Shown here piece after piece: positions 26,901 to 36,667 of a stretch of 64,000 nucleotides of DNA. The notes beneath the pieces were generated by a model. That model saw only the letters and a list, made by a program, of their open reading frames with translations, searched no databases and was not told the origin of the DNA. How positions within the stretch are numbered: the stretch's first letter is position 1; every line of letters begins with the position of its first letter. The stretch covers positions 128,161-192,160 of the forward strand of contig NC_053401.1 of the NCBI RefSeq assembly GCF_016859285.1, read 5' to 3'. Origin of the DNA: Xiphias gladius (lineage: Eukaryota > Chordata > Actinopteri > Istiophoriformes > Xiphiidae). Position numbers and translations under genes: made by a program.

Positions 26901-29900
26901 ACCAGCTAACATCCATAACCTGCAGCTCACCCTGCCCCCTGCAGTAACTGAAAGACTCATTTATATTAAACAGTCTCTTAAAGGACCAGTGTGCAGGATT
27001 TAGGCGGATCTATTGGCAGAAATGAAATGTGGTATTCATAATTTTGTTTTCATTGGTGTATAATCACCTGCGATAAGAATCGTTGTTTCTGCAGTAGCCC
27101 AGAAACACTGGCTCTGGAGAGGGCCTTTAGCGTTTTTATGTTACCTGAAGGCCACCGGAGGTTCTCCCACCCGCTTGGAAAGGGAGTGAGGAGGGAGAGG
27201 TATTCGGTTGGTTGCAATCTGCAACCTCACCACTTGATGCCACTAAACTCCTACACACTGGTCCTTTAAGTAATATAAAATAAAAAATCTTTGTGTTGTT
27301 TGAACAAATGCTAAATACTGTTGTTGACAATCTGACATCCGTCAGTGGACTCTAGCCCGATGATCCGGAAGTTCAATATTATCCAGGAGAACTCAGAAAC
27401 TTCTCTGTCTGACGTCAGATTGAACTCACCTGTTGATGTAAAGCAGCTGCAGTAGACGAAGAGGAAGAAGAACTCCTGCAGGTAGACAAGCTCTCGTCCA
27501 GCTTCGCCTGCAGCTGATTGGCCATCAGACGAACTCTGGATCCACTGGACCCGCCCACAAACTCCTCGTCACACACCTGGCTGTCGACGTCACTGTTCAG
27601 GTCACATGACTGGAACACAGAAAAAGTCATTAACACAGGAAACGTCGAGTTCCGTTGGTTCCGTTGGTTCCGTCGGTTCTGACTTACAGATCAGGAAGCT
27701 TCAATTTACATTCGGTATAAAAAATGAACTGAACGCAGGTTCTGAATATGTTTTCATTTGCATCATCAGTCTGAAACCTGGACAAATGTTTCAGGACCCA
27801 TGATCAGTTTATTTCTCTGAGAGTATGAGCTTATTCCTTTAGTCTTTATGTTTCCTAGTTTGAGTCTTTTCTTTTATTTAAGTCTTCATTTTTCTTTTTT
27901 AAGAGTTTGCGTTAAGTATTTTCTTCTGTTTCTTTCTGCTATTAAAGACTATTTTTCTTGGTCTAGCAGTTGTTCATTTTTCTTTTTCCTTCGTTAAATA
28001 ACCATTTTTCTGCTTTAAAAGACTTTCTTCATTTATGTCTTTTTTCTTTGTTAAACAATTGTTTTTTTCTTCTTGTTTGAGATGTTTTCTTTAATTAGAG
28101 CATTTATTTTTCTTAGTTTTAAAGTTTTACTCTATTTAATATCCGCTCAATCTTGTCAGTCTTTAAGAGTCATGTGTTTGGTCAGAGGAATAAACATAGG
28201 ACACTTTCTGGGGGCTGAGGATGGAGAAATAAATGTTTTCTATCAGCAACTTCAGTTACACTGACCTCCTGCTGCTCTTGACCCGGTCGACCGGTCTTCC
28301 TCCTTTTACATGTAACTTCTCTCTGCTCCTGTAGATACAGAGGCAAATACAGCTGAGTGAATATGAAACATATATTCATAAAGACAAACAGCATGTAGGC
28401 TACATACATAAACATTTACCTTTGGGTTTTTTTTCCTAGACGGACTGTGTCCCAGTCTGCTGAGGAGGGAGGCCGGAGTGATAAGAGCTGATCTCAGGTC
28501 AGAGATCTGACACAAACAACCTTCAACAAACAGAGATGTCACAGATACTTTACTGATCTGGAAACAGTTTCTGTGAAACTAAAGCTTTACCTAACGGTTT
28601 ATTCTCTGACTTTTTATTCATGAAAAGTTTTTTCTCTGTTTAAGAATCTTTTCTGACAGTCTTTTTTCTTTCATTTAAATCTTTACTTCTCTTTCTTTAA
28701 GGGGATTCTTTTGTCTTTAACCTTTAAGTTGTTCTTCTTTGTCGGAGATAAGAGTCATTTTATTTTCAGATGATCCTACGTCATTATTTTTCTTAGTTTT
28801 CTTCATTGAGAGACTGTTTTATTAATTCAGTAGTAAAAGTCTTGTTTTTCATTTTGTTCAAACTTGTTACATTTAAGATTTTTTCCTTTGTTTAATAATC
28901 TTAAATTACGTCTTTTTTCTTCATTTAACACTTTTATGTTTTGGACTCTTTTTCTTTAAGGGTTTTGGCTTAAACAGTCTTGTCCTGTGAGTCTTTCCTG
29001 CTGTTATAATAACAATTTTAAAAAAAAATTGTATTGTTTTTCCTCATAATTCATGGATGGAAGGGTTGAGAGTTTTTTCAGAGAGAGGTGTGGTGGTCTC
29101 ACCGGTGGGGGGCGGCGAGTCTTTGAGCAGCTGGTAGAACTGACTCAGGTACATCACCATAGAAAGAGAGTCTGGTTCTCCTACAGACGACATTTCTTCC
29201 ACCGTCATCAGAGGAGAAATCCCAAACTCTCGTTCAGCCACGTCGAAACCAAGACGAGTGTTTTCTTCTAGCGACGACTTGTCCAGCGAGTCAAAGTCTC
29301 TGAGGAGAGAAAAGAAGGTTTGATTAGCACCTGTAATAAACCGTTAATGGGTTTATAATATACTAAAACATACTTTCTAAGGAAATATATGAACATTTTT
29401 CAATGTTTTGTTAGTAAATTTGTCAACAATTATAACTCAAACAAAGAATGATGAAATAACACTGTTGTTTTAATATTCATATTTCTTATTTTAATATTGT
29501 AGGTATTTATTTATTATAATAATTGACAATTTTGTATTTTTTTGTCAAATTGCTGTTTTATTATGAACATTTTCAAAAAGCTTCAAGCTCAACATGTTTC
29601 CATGAAAGTAAACAGTTTAATTCTCTGTTGATCAACTCTCTGGAGTTTGTCTATTGATCAGTGAATCCAGTGATCAGTTTTTATTTCCAGCAGCATTACT
29701 TTATTCATACATCATTTGGAGACAGGCTGAGAAAACCAGTGTTTCGGTTCTCATTCGAGTCAGTAGAGACTATAACAATGTTCTTTAACAAATGTTTAAA
29801 ACTGTGAATAATTAAAACTTTCAGTGAAAACAGAATCACTTTAAATGTAAATAGACTCTATTATAGTTTTATTTCTGACAATTTTCTGCTGTATTTGTAT

Positions 29901-32900
29901 GTATAAATAATGAGAAAATATTTTTTACAACCTTGAAGTGTATATTGTTATACTCTATAATAAGCATGCATATGAAGTTTAAAAGCTGCTAAAGACAAAC
30001 ATGAACGTATAGAAAGTTGATTAAAATGAAGCTGGACTCCAGAGGGTTAATCAACTAATTATTTCTTCTCTTTTTGAATGTTTTCATTAAATCTCGAATT
30101 AAAATCAATGTCTTACATGAGATCAGGTTGGTATCGGTGAATAAGAGCACACAGAGCAAGGCCACTCTTCCAGGAAGTAGTCAGGTCGACCACGGCAACG
30201 CCACGGTAACCACGAGTCTGCTCCTGACACCAAGCCAGCAGCTGATTGGACTGAGAGAAGGACTCTGTCAGGTAGAGAGGAGACAGGGGACCAATCAGAT
30301 TAAAGCTTTACTGTGAAGAACAGTAAACTGTGAGTAGTAAAACTTTACAGTAAACTTGGAGTAATAACAATATGATAAACTGTACTCACCCTCTTTGAGG
30401 AATCTGGGTGTAGGCAGGCGGATGATGTCGCCACAATTTGTATTTAGCCCCGCCTCCTCTCCTGTGTCCACCAGGTGTCTCACCTTAAGAGGAAAAAGTA
30501 AAATTAGGTATCAGTAAAGGTAAGGTCTACTGCTGTGGCTCAACCAGTAATGAAAAGTATCTGAATATTAAGTGCCATCTTGAGGTACTTCGAGGTATTT
30601 CCTTTTCCTGTGACTTCATACTTCTACTCTACTACATTTATCTAACAGCTGGAGTCACCGGTTACTTTTCAAAATGAAATTTTACATCCAAAACATGTGT
30701 TCAACTTATCAAGTATGACACACAGCTCCAACAGTAAGACGCTACTTTCATTTACACGTTAGAAAAAGTAGTCCAGTAATGTAACACACAATAAAATAAC
30801 ACTCCCAGAAGTACTTTTCCTTTAATTATAGGTTTACAAGTACTTTTCAACTTTTACTGAAGTGAAAGCTCTGAGTTCTTTGTCCACCAGTGGAATCAAC
30901 ATGCTGTTAACTAAAGGGTTAACACTGAGTACCTGGTGTGTCTTTGACAGAGTGCGTACCTGAGCAGGTGTGATGGTCAGAGGGTTGATGTTGAGGTATC
31001 GCGTTGTCGGATCTACAGAGAACAGACTGATGTTCTTCTGCATGTTCTCTGGAGTCGTCTGAGGAAGGAGACGGTACAAACTCTCTCTGAAAGACAGAAA
31101 AAGAAAAAGAAACAGGGGACACGGTGTTACCAGGTGATAACAGACGAGACGGCAGCAGGTGTGTCCTGTCCAGGTGTGTCTGTTCACCTCTCAGCCAGGA
31201 CGTCCAGAGGAGCTCCTCCCTGCGCCCAGCTCCTGATCATCCAGGCAGAATCCAGAGCAGCCAGAAACCCACGGGCTACTCCTGTTCCCATCGGCCAGAA
31301 GGGCTGCGGAAGGATAGAGAGACAGGAGGACAGACAGGGGGACGGTAAGGAAGAGAGAAGGAGGAAAGGGACACAGGTTATTTTACTAACTATCTGTCTG
31401 ATTATCTGTCCGTCTCTCCACCTGTCTCACCTCTAGCAGGCTGTCTCCCACCAGTGTGACGAGCAGCTGGTGTCCGTGGCGTTGGCGGACCATGGCGGCG
31501 TTCTCGGATGCGTACATGCAGGTGAAGTCGAACATGGCCACGTCCGGCTGACCGTAGTGGTTCATGGCGAAGTCCAAAGATGGCAGCTGGCGATTGGTGG
31601 AGAAGTTGGCGGCCTCGCGGGCGTACTCCTGCAATGCATTCTGGTCCACATTGCCCCAAGAGAGGAGCTGCTCAGTGTCTGCAAAGTCCTGATGGAGGAG
31701 GAGGAGATAATTTCTCGTTGCTTCAGACCTGCCTCGATCCCGTGGGTGTTTGCCTCTGACTTGTCTCGGTCACGTGACTGTTTTGACTCTGACTTGCTTT
31801 AAACAATTTAATTTACTTTGAAATGTTCATGTGATTCACATGAAGTTATAAAACTTGCCATGTTGCTGCAGACGTTGTGTTTTGAATACAACACAACCAA
31901 AAGTACAACTGGACTAGAACTGTAGTGTGTATCTCTGTTGTGTATCCAGGTGTGTGTTTTTACCTGTAGAATGACTCCTTTCTCTAACAGACTCTGCTTT
32001 TTTGCCGTCATCACAAAGTAGTGAGTATCGTCCTTATAGTACACAATGTTCTCCAGGTCGATCCCTGAAAGATTCAGATGAATGAACAATGACAGACTAA
32101 AAATGTGTTTCATTAACTTAATCAGACATAATTTAAAACGGACCAGTTTCCTGTCGTAGTTCCTGGAAGAACCGCTGGTTGAAGATGAAAGCCACTCCAC
32201 TGATCTCCTCCACTTTGGCCTCAGCTGTGGTGTTTCTGTTTTTAAAGTTTGCTGTGATTGCGATGGCCAGCTTCCCTCTGAATTCTTTACGCCTGAAACC
32301 TGTTCACAAAGACAGTTAAAAAGAGACTGATCAGAAGGATCATATTCTGTCCAATCAGATGAATTAATACAAACAGGTAAATCTAAATAAAACTAACAAA
32401 TTAAAATGTACATGTGCAGCCTGTAAAACTAAATTCCTCCTGGGATGGTAAACACAATATGATGAAGTATCACGGCGAATGTTGGGAAAAACTAACCTGA
32501 GATTTTAAGAATCAAGTCTGTATTTTGAGTCATTATTTCAAACGATACCGTTGTAACATTGAGAGGCAAAGGTCACAATACTTAGAGGAAAATGTGTAAG
32601 ATTTTGAGAAAGAAAGTCGTAATAGTTTTGGAATAAAATCACAACTTTTCAAGAGAAAGCTGTGATTTTACAAGGAAAATCTGATGTCAAGAAGTAAATT
32701 ATTATTATAAGTTTTAATGTTACAAGAATAAAGGCATTATATTTTGAGAATAGTCATAATATGTTGAGAATAAAGTAACATTACGGTGAGAGAAACTGTA
32801 ATATTTCAAGATAAGGTTGTAATTTTACCAAAAAAAGTTTTTTAAATTTTCTAGATTAAAGTTGTTATATTTCGAGAAATGAAGTTGTAAGATTTTTGAT

Positions 32901-34835
32901 TAGGTTGTAATTTTACGAGACAAAGTCATATTACTTTAAGTTAAAAAAAACATTTTGAAAATAATTATGACTAGTTGTCATGGTTTCTCTGTACTGTGCA
33001 GTCTGTTTTTTAATTCAGTCTGAACTCAACTCGGCACTGTCAAATCTGGATTAACCTTTGTCAGTATAAGACTTAGAATTCGGCTCAGTTGTACTGCGTG
33101 CTGAACGTTTACGAACATGCTCATGTTTTCCGACAGTTAGGATGTAAAGCGTGCATGTTAGCATGCTGACATGCTAAATGTTAACATGCCTAGTTAGCAT
33201 TAATCTCAAGGTACAGCTGAGGCTGAATTCTGTGTGGTCTGTAATTTACTGAAGTCTGAAGATGACCCAGACTCAGCTCCTGAGTCTTTGCTTGACGTTT
33301 ATCAGTCTAAACCGGGCTTGATGCACTTAAACCCAGCTGTCTTCAAGCTGAAGTTATATGAACCGACTTATACTACAGTGCTGTCAGACTCAGCTCTACA
33401 GTGTCAGGCTCAGATCAGCTTTCAACAGATTGGATTTAGGCTCAGCTGTGATTGCTTTAGTATGCATTTAATGTAGTCTGAAGAATGACTCTGACTCAGA
33501 TTTGGCTCAACCTTGTCTAAAATGGATTTTGTCAGGCTCAGCTGTACTTGGGCTCAGCTGTAAATTTTGTAGTCTGAAAGACATCTCAGGCTCAGTTTGT
33601 CAGACTGGGACAAACTTTCATTAGGTTAAACTGAACTTTTATCAGACTCAGCTGTGCACTGAGGTGAATGCTGACATAATGTTGGAAGACAGATATTCAT
33701 CTGTTTTAATCCTTTCAGGGTATAAAGATGCAGACTTTGTTGTTGTACCTGGCAGCGTGTTCCTGCGTCCGTCTGCTCCAATTATGACATCAAACTCCAG
33801 TTGACTGACAGGATGAGACTCTGGACTCACCTCCATTCTCCAGCCCACCTCTGGACAGGTACACAGGTACACAGGTATACAGACAGATCATTTTATTTAC
33901 AACCAATTAAAGAAATCCGCCTCTTTATTAAAATAACTTTAGTCCTCACTGTGTCTGTACTGGTCTTCGGGCGGCTCCACCAGGTTTTTAAACTCCACGT
34001 TGACATGAACTTCAACCCCCAGCAATAAGGCGACCTTTAGGAGGACCAGCTGCAGCTGACGGATACCTGACGACAGGAAACATGCGGTGCTGATAGGACA
34101 ATCCAGCTGTTTTGATCACATATGTAAAATAGATCAAACACTCACTGATGTGGTCGATGGAGCCAGCGCAGAACTTTCCGTAGAACTTTTTGGCTCCGAG
34201 GCCACGCAGGTCAAAGATTGTGAAGGGCCACAGGTGGAGCACGTTGTTCCTGGAGAACGAGTCTCTCTTCTCCAGCAGCACCACCCGAGCTCCCATGAAG
34301 CACAGCTCCACTGCCATCCTCAGACCGCAGGGCCCTGCCCCGATAATCACACACTGACCAGTCAGAGAGAGAGAGAGAGAGAGGACACAGCTGACTAATC
34401 AGAGACACTCAGTAGTTTGTGCTTTCATTTTCATTATGTCACTACTTTTATGTCTGCTTAGGGTTTTGTAATCAACATTGTGTTTTTACATTACACTGTT
34501 GTTCTTAAAGGGCTACTCTAATTAACAGTAGTAGTTTACTAGTCCTAGTTAGCTCTCCTCAGTATATGTACCGTGGTATTGTTGCAGATGCGGGCCTTCA
34601 GGTATTCTTGCTGTGCTGCCCTTCTGTCCAATTTGGCCCACAGGGCATTGGCCCTCCAGTAGTTGAGGCGACGTTTGATTGGTTGGTAAAGCGGCCTCTC
34701 AGCGGTGTTCTGGTCCAGCTGCAGATTTTCACACAGCTGGCTGAAGGACCGCAGCACTGTCCTGCAGGTCGACGCCGATACAAATTTATCAAACAGCTCC
34801 TGAGCTCGGAAGTCTGGGTAAGACTCGTCTCCCAT
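8952..34835 (-). CDS. mical3: MICAL3, F-actin methionine monooxygenase, complete (30 coding exons)
   Basis: MICAL proteins use FAD and NADPH to oxidise methionines of F-actin and sever filaments; MICAL3 also acts with Rab8 in exocytic vesicle fusion (family knowledge). Exons, 5' to 3': 34835-34572, 34353-34146, 34066-33950, 33850-33749, 32299-32144, 32064-31964, 31688-31431, 31303-31188, 31086-30960, 30483-30390, 30264-30117, 29299-29103, 28520-28420, 28328-28266, 27609-27430, 20931-20769, 19542-19439, 18632-18560, 18410-18245, 17426-17182, 17000-16932, 15415-14735, 14655-14567, 13451-13377, 12888-12643, 11696-11603, 11481-11431, 10405-10306, 10168-10095, 9136-8952. They total 4647 nt in one frame (1548 residues; human MICAL3 about 2000). 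MICAL3 rather than MICAL1/2 is shown by [10 protein letters not shown], the Glu-rich block, FSGNKKDK and the C-terminal coiled coil. The ATG at 34835 matches the family start; the frame is open further upstream. Whether it is the a or b fish copy was not settled. Confidence 0.93.
11020..11335. repeat. Degenerate TAGTATA repeat in mical3 intron
   Basis: About 300 bp of imperfect TATAGTAT / AGTATAG units between exons 10405-10306 and 11481-11431. Highly AT-rich; no coding potential. Confidence 0.7.
12260..12360 (+). repeat. Copy of dispersed CTCAAGGTCCA repeat family
   Basis: GTCTTGACCTTGGA, then TTTGCCAAA, then AGCTCAAGGTCCA match the order seen at 21610-21720. This is a diverged copy, cut off after the AAGGTCCA core. 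Confidence 0.4.
13795..14507. repeat. 26-bp minisatellite with ATTGG cores in mical3 intron
   Basis: About 27 tandem units of a 26-bp consensus (GATTGGCTGGTTTGTAGC then TTTACTGC) nearly fill the intron between exons 14655-14567 and 13451-13377. Variant units (GATCGGTTGG, CAGATGGGTTGG) recur in blocks, which implies higher-order duplication. Most units contain ATTGG, the reverse of the CCAAT box. Confidence 0.9.
14567..15415 (-). other. mical3: MICAL3 large 681-nt exon plus following exon
   Basis: Exon 15415-14735 (about residues 1018-1244) is Ser/Thr/Pro-rich, then turns basic (RRRRRR) and ends with [17 protein letters not shown], equivalent to the LWKSVFSGYKKDKKKK motif of human MICAL3. Its start is a 2-nt phase match to exon 17000-16932. 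Exon 14655-14567 continues in frame with [15 protein letters not shown]. Confidence 0.85.
15455..15910 (-). mobile_element. Retroelement 3'-end-like fragment
   Basis: Read on the minus strand, this A/T-rich block ends in ATAAAGTTATTGTTATT, and contains the AACACAATTAAAAACAATG-type tract common next to fish LINE/SINE tails. It sits in the intron between exons 17000-16932 and 15415-14735. The family is uncertain. Confidence 0.35.
16932..18410 (-). other. mical3: MICAL3 acidic linker exons, including a tentative 69-nt exon
   Basis: Exon 18410-18245 carries [12 protein letters not shown], a MICAL3 landmark. Exon 17426-17182 encodes a Glu/Asp-rich stretch starting [15 protein letters not shown], with a second acidic run near its end. 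The 69-nt exon 17000-16932 (reading [16 protein letters not shown]) is inferred from splice sites and phase only; it links the 17182 and 15415 boundaries in frame. Confidence 0.75.
17520..18115. repeat. Degenerate palindromic AAGTCATAATTTTGACTT repeat
   Basis: Some 600 bp of the intron between exons 18410-18245 and 17426-17182 consist of diverged units alternating AAAAGTCATA with TTGACTTAAAA, so neighbouring halves are inverted copies. No ORF. Confidence 0.65.
19439..20931 (-). other. mical3: MICAL3 LIM zinc-finger exons
   Basis: Exons 20931-20769 and 19542-19439 (about residues 745-833) encode one LIM domain. Zinc ligands seen: CFFC, HRSC, CDYC and [20 protein letters not shown] is near-identical to MICAL3. 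The exon boundary splits the second zinc module. The preceding intron (20932-27429) is 6.5 kb and carries most of the gene's transposon load. Confidence 0.92.
21115..21345 (+). mobile_element. Fragment of a fish non-autonomous DNA transposon
   Basis: The end of this block (GCTTTTACTGAAGTAAAAGC, then TTGAATATTTCTTCCACTGCT) matches the terminal part of a very common fish repeat whose end reads like AGTAAAGGATCTGAATACTTCTTCCACC. The 5' part is degraded. A second copy lies at 30540-30895. Confidence 0.5.
21405..21720 (+). repeat. Two copies of dispersed CTCAAGGTCCACTTACTGCA repeat
   Basis: Copies with the AAGGTCCACTT(A/T)CTGCATTG core, followed by a CTTTCAAG or CTTTTGAC stretch and TCATCAGCAGAT, lie near 21411-21490 and 21605-21720. 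The same family is seen at 12260-12360 and inverted at 36500-36665. Confidence 0.5.
22180..22790 (+). mobile_element. Truncated LINE (L2/Rex-like) with pre-RT coding scrap and 3' end
   Basis: The forward strand at 22320-22500 reads RRLAPWFN and further on [14 protein letters not shown], typical of the region between endonuclease and reverse transcriptase of fish LINEs, with stops. It jumps straight to the LINE 3' end: a (CT)n run, GAGCCGGGTTCTGTTCAAGG, TTTCTCCCTGTTAAAGGGAG, CTGTCGCCAAG, and the tail TTGGCGCTATATTGATAAAA. The RT core is deleted. Dead copy in the mical3 intron. Confidence 0.8.
23630..23785 (+). mobile_element. Retrotransposon 3' tail
   Basis: TTTGCACTGTGAGCCACTGG, then CAAGTTCGTTGTGTGTATG and CATACTCGGTCAATAAAG form a 3'-end signature very common in fish LINE copies. 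Only the tail is recognisable. Confidence 0.5.
25679..26057. mobile_element. TTAA-flanked MITE
   Basis: TTAAAGGTGCTATATATAAG at 25679 is inverted at the other end as ACATATAGCACCTTTAA, ending at 26057. About 379 bp, no ORF, terminal TTAA on both sides: a piggyBac-like non-autonomous element. The subterminal CATACTTAACATTAGC near the left end and GCTAACGTTGGCTATGTAGC near the right end extend the inverted match. Confidence 0.75.
26735..26945 (+). pseudogene. LINE reverse-transcriptase fragment
   Basis: The plus strand reads [20 protein letters not shown], matching the RT core TGAPQGCVLSPLLYSLYT of fish non-LTR retrotransposons with substitutions. It is a fragment with no complete RT domain and no catalytic block retained. 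It lies in the 6.5 kb mical3 intron. Confidence 0.8.
26978..27269. mobile_element. TTAA-flanked MITE (GGACCAGTGTG family)
   Basis: TTAAAGGACCAGTGTGCAGG at 26978 mirrors CTACACACTGGTCCTTTAA ending at 27269; 292 bp. I recognise the terminal sequence as a very abundant fish non-autonomous transposon. TTAA termini suggest piggyBac-type mobilisation. Confidence 0.85.
27820..29045. repeat. Pyrimidine-rich degenerate repeats in two mical3 introns
   Basis: 27820-28140 and 28560-29045 consist of diverged TTTTTCTTTGTTTAA and AGTCTTTTTTCTTCATTTAA units, flanking exons 28328-28266 and 28520-28420. No coding potential outside those exons. Confidence 0.5.
29103..30264 (-). other. mical3: MICAL3 calponin-homology (CH) domain exons
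   Basis: Exons 30264-30117 and 29299-29103 encode residues about 515-629. [30 protein letters not shown] and QPDLIDFDSLD are the classic type-2 CH signature. It lies directly after the monooxygenase, as in all MICALs. Confidence 0.92.
30540..30895 (+). mobile_element. Fish non-autonomous transposon copy
   Basis: TTGAGGTACTTCGAGGTATT, CTTCTACTCTACTACATTTA and the end TTTTACTGAAGTGAAAGCTC plus TTGTCCACCAGTGG match the common fish repeat ending in GTACTTCTTCCACCACTG. It sits in the intron between exons 31086-30960 and 30483-30390. Confidence 0.6.
32460..32960. repeat. AT-rich degenerate repeat (ATTTTGAGAATAAAGT)
   Basis: Diverged units of TTTGAGAATAAAGTCGTAAT type fill about 500 bp of the intron between exons 33850-33749 and 32299-32144. 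Confidence 0.65.
33220..33660. repeat. Degenerate CAGACTCAGCTGT repeat in mical3 intron
   Basis: Loose repetition of GTCAGGCTCAGCTGT, TAGTCTGAAGA and TATCAGACTCAGCTGT next to the previous repeat. The open stretch at 33234-33476 is part of it and matches no protein I know. Confidence 0.5.
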
Positions 34836-34934
34836 GGCGACCCAAGAGGAAGCAGGGCACCATGGGAAGGCCGTCACCTGTTGATTTTGATGTCACTGAG
34901 GGACTCCAGCTCGCCTGCTGATGTCAGAGAGAGG
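34836..34934 (-). other. mical3: Probable 5' UTR part of the first mical3 coding exon
   Basis: On the minus strand a good acceptor (CCTTTCAG) precedes 34934, and no stop or other splice site lies before the ATG at 34835. Upstream non-coding exon(s) are therefore expected further right but were not located. Confidence 0.45.
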
Positions 34935-35739
34935 CTGAAAGGACAGGAAATGGAATAACATGTGATTCGTCCAAGTCTATAGCCACAACAACTTTCTAAA
35001 GACGTGACAAAAGTATGATTTTCATTTTTCAGCATGGTTATGGCATAAAGCTATATTTCCATCAATGAATAATGTGTTAATGCGATGGTTTCCATTCTTT
35101 CTAGGTGAGATTACAGTGTGGTGTTCATCAGGGCTCCATACAAGGACCACTGTTATTTTTGATTTATAATACATAAATATTACCAAAGTTGCCCTATGTA
35201 GTTTCTACCATAATTATTTAATTTCTCCGACTGAGCAAACTCCATTTGCTGAGATAGACCATAAAATGTTGTCAAAAGCTCCCGAAAAATCCAGTAAGTG
35301 GACAGAGTTAAGATTTTTTCGTCAAATTTCTCGTTTGCAAATGAAAAAATTTACTTTCGATCAGGGGGGTGGGGGTAGGAGGTGGAGGGAGGTGAGGGTA
35401 GTACAGGTGAAATTGTGACTTTGGAAATGGGTTGCACTTTTTAAAACTGAATTACTTTGTTTAGTTTTGTACTTAAAAATAAAACTCTCAAGTCACAACT
35501 AGAAGAGGTTGAAGGGGACCCTAATTTTACATCATCTAACTTATTCTGATTGGTCATGACAAAAGTAATTATACTGCAAAAATGAATTTTAAAAAATGAC
35601 CATCTTAACAAGTTTTTTAGTATTTTAATGAGCCTTAAAGTCTGGTTTCGTAAAATCAAAACAAACAACAAAAAACAAATCGAAAATGACGGGTGAAATG
35701 GTTTCCTGTTTTTCGACAATAAAATTCAACAGACACAAC

Positions 35740-35825
35740 TAACTAGTGTGTACCAGTGTTTACCGATCTCTAACAGTGTGTGCCAGTGTTTACCGATCTC
35801 TAACAGTGTGTGCCAGGTTGCAACA
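35740..35825. repeat. 30-bp tandem repeat, about 2.5 copies
   Basis: CAGTGTGTGCCAGTGTTTAC followed by CGATCTCTAA repeats almost exactly, with a partial copy at each end. Confidence 0.7.
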
Positions 35826-36499
35826 GTGTGACGGTGAAGCTGCTGGATGAAGTCCAGACGTCTGCTGATAAAACCTGAACTCCTGCTGAGAGAAGAGTTT
35901 AAGACCAGACTAAAACATGGAGTCTTAAAGTTCCAGACAATCACTACTAAGTATGTTTACACGCACATTAGTATCCCGGTGTTGACTCTCATCCTGGTTT
36001 TGATCATGTTCAGGATGGAACATGAGAAACGTGGTTATTCACCTCCATGTTTAAATGACTCTAACAGTATCCACTGTTTCTGATAATCTATGTTCAGTTT
36101 GTGTCTTGATTTCTCAGCATCTCAGACACTACAATCCTGATCATAACCGGATATCAGTGTGCATGTAGATGCATTCAGCGGTACTGTGTCATTTAAAACA
36201 GACATACTGTAGGTCTGTTCTGTCGGAGGTTGAAACAGAGCATAAGCTGAATGTTCATCCGGCTCAGTAACTGCAGGTATTTTATCATCTGTGCTCCTGT
36301 CAACAGCTGACAGAAACTCGAGTTTTACCAAAAACTCTGACACACAGTGGAACTGTTCTCTGTACTTCTGGACCCAAACTGTTGAATTCTGACTCTGAAA
36401 CAGAGGCTGCAAGTTCCTGTTAAAAACTCTCCTTTTTGCCTTGATTTTATCTATGATCTGTTCCTCATACTCCAACTAAAATTTTTATTATGTTTATTA

Positions 36500-36665
36500 A
36501 GATGACAATGGTGGCAACTAAAAATCTTTAGCAAGGTCCACTTGAAATTTTCGGCCGTTTTCAGCCACATCTCATGGCCTTCATCGGCAGAGTGAGTCAC
36601 TGTGGAAGAATTTGCAGTAAGTGGACCTTGTGACTTTGCCAACAGTTTTTATCAAACTAGTACCA
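36500..36665 (-). repeat. Inverted copy of the AAGGTCCACTTACTGCA repeat
   Basis: Minus strand: CTGTTGGCAAAGTCACAAGG, then TCCACTTACTGCA, then TCTGCCGATGAAGGCC. AAGGTCCACTT near 36533 is also mirrored as AAGTGGACCTT near 36620, so the copy is itself an inverted repeat. The Tc1 remnant starts directly after it. Confidence 0.5.
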
Positions 36666-36667
36666 AT

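Larger units (their letters stand above)
30960..34835 (-). other. mical3: MICAL3 flavin monooxygenase domain exons (residues 1-483)
   Basis: Nine exons encode the FAD-binding monooxygenase. Visible signatures: the Rossmann motif [12 protein letters not shown] (exon 34353-34146), [11 protein letters not shown], the GADGRRNTL motif (exon 33850-33749), [15 protein letters not shown] (exon 32064-31964) and the second FAD/ribose motif [20 protein letters not shown] across exons 31688-31431 and 31303-31188. All motifs are intact, so catalytic activity is expected. Confidence 0.93.

Noticed and set aside
31470..31802. 110-codon plus-strand open frame
   Set aside because: Antisense to mical3 exon 31688-31431.
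8952..34835. Calling the gene MICAL1 or MICAL2
   Set aside because: [10 protein letters not shown], the Glu-rich block after [11 protein letters not shown] and the C-terminal coiled coil match MICAL3 as I recall it; MICAL1 is shorter and differs in the CH-LIM linker.
34566..34958. 130-codon plus-strand open frame
   Set aside because: Antisense to the first mical3 coding exon.
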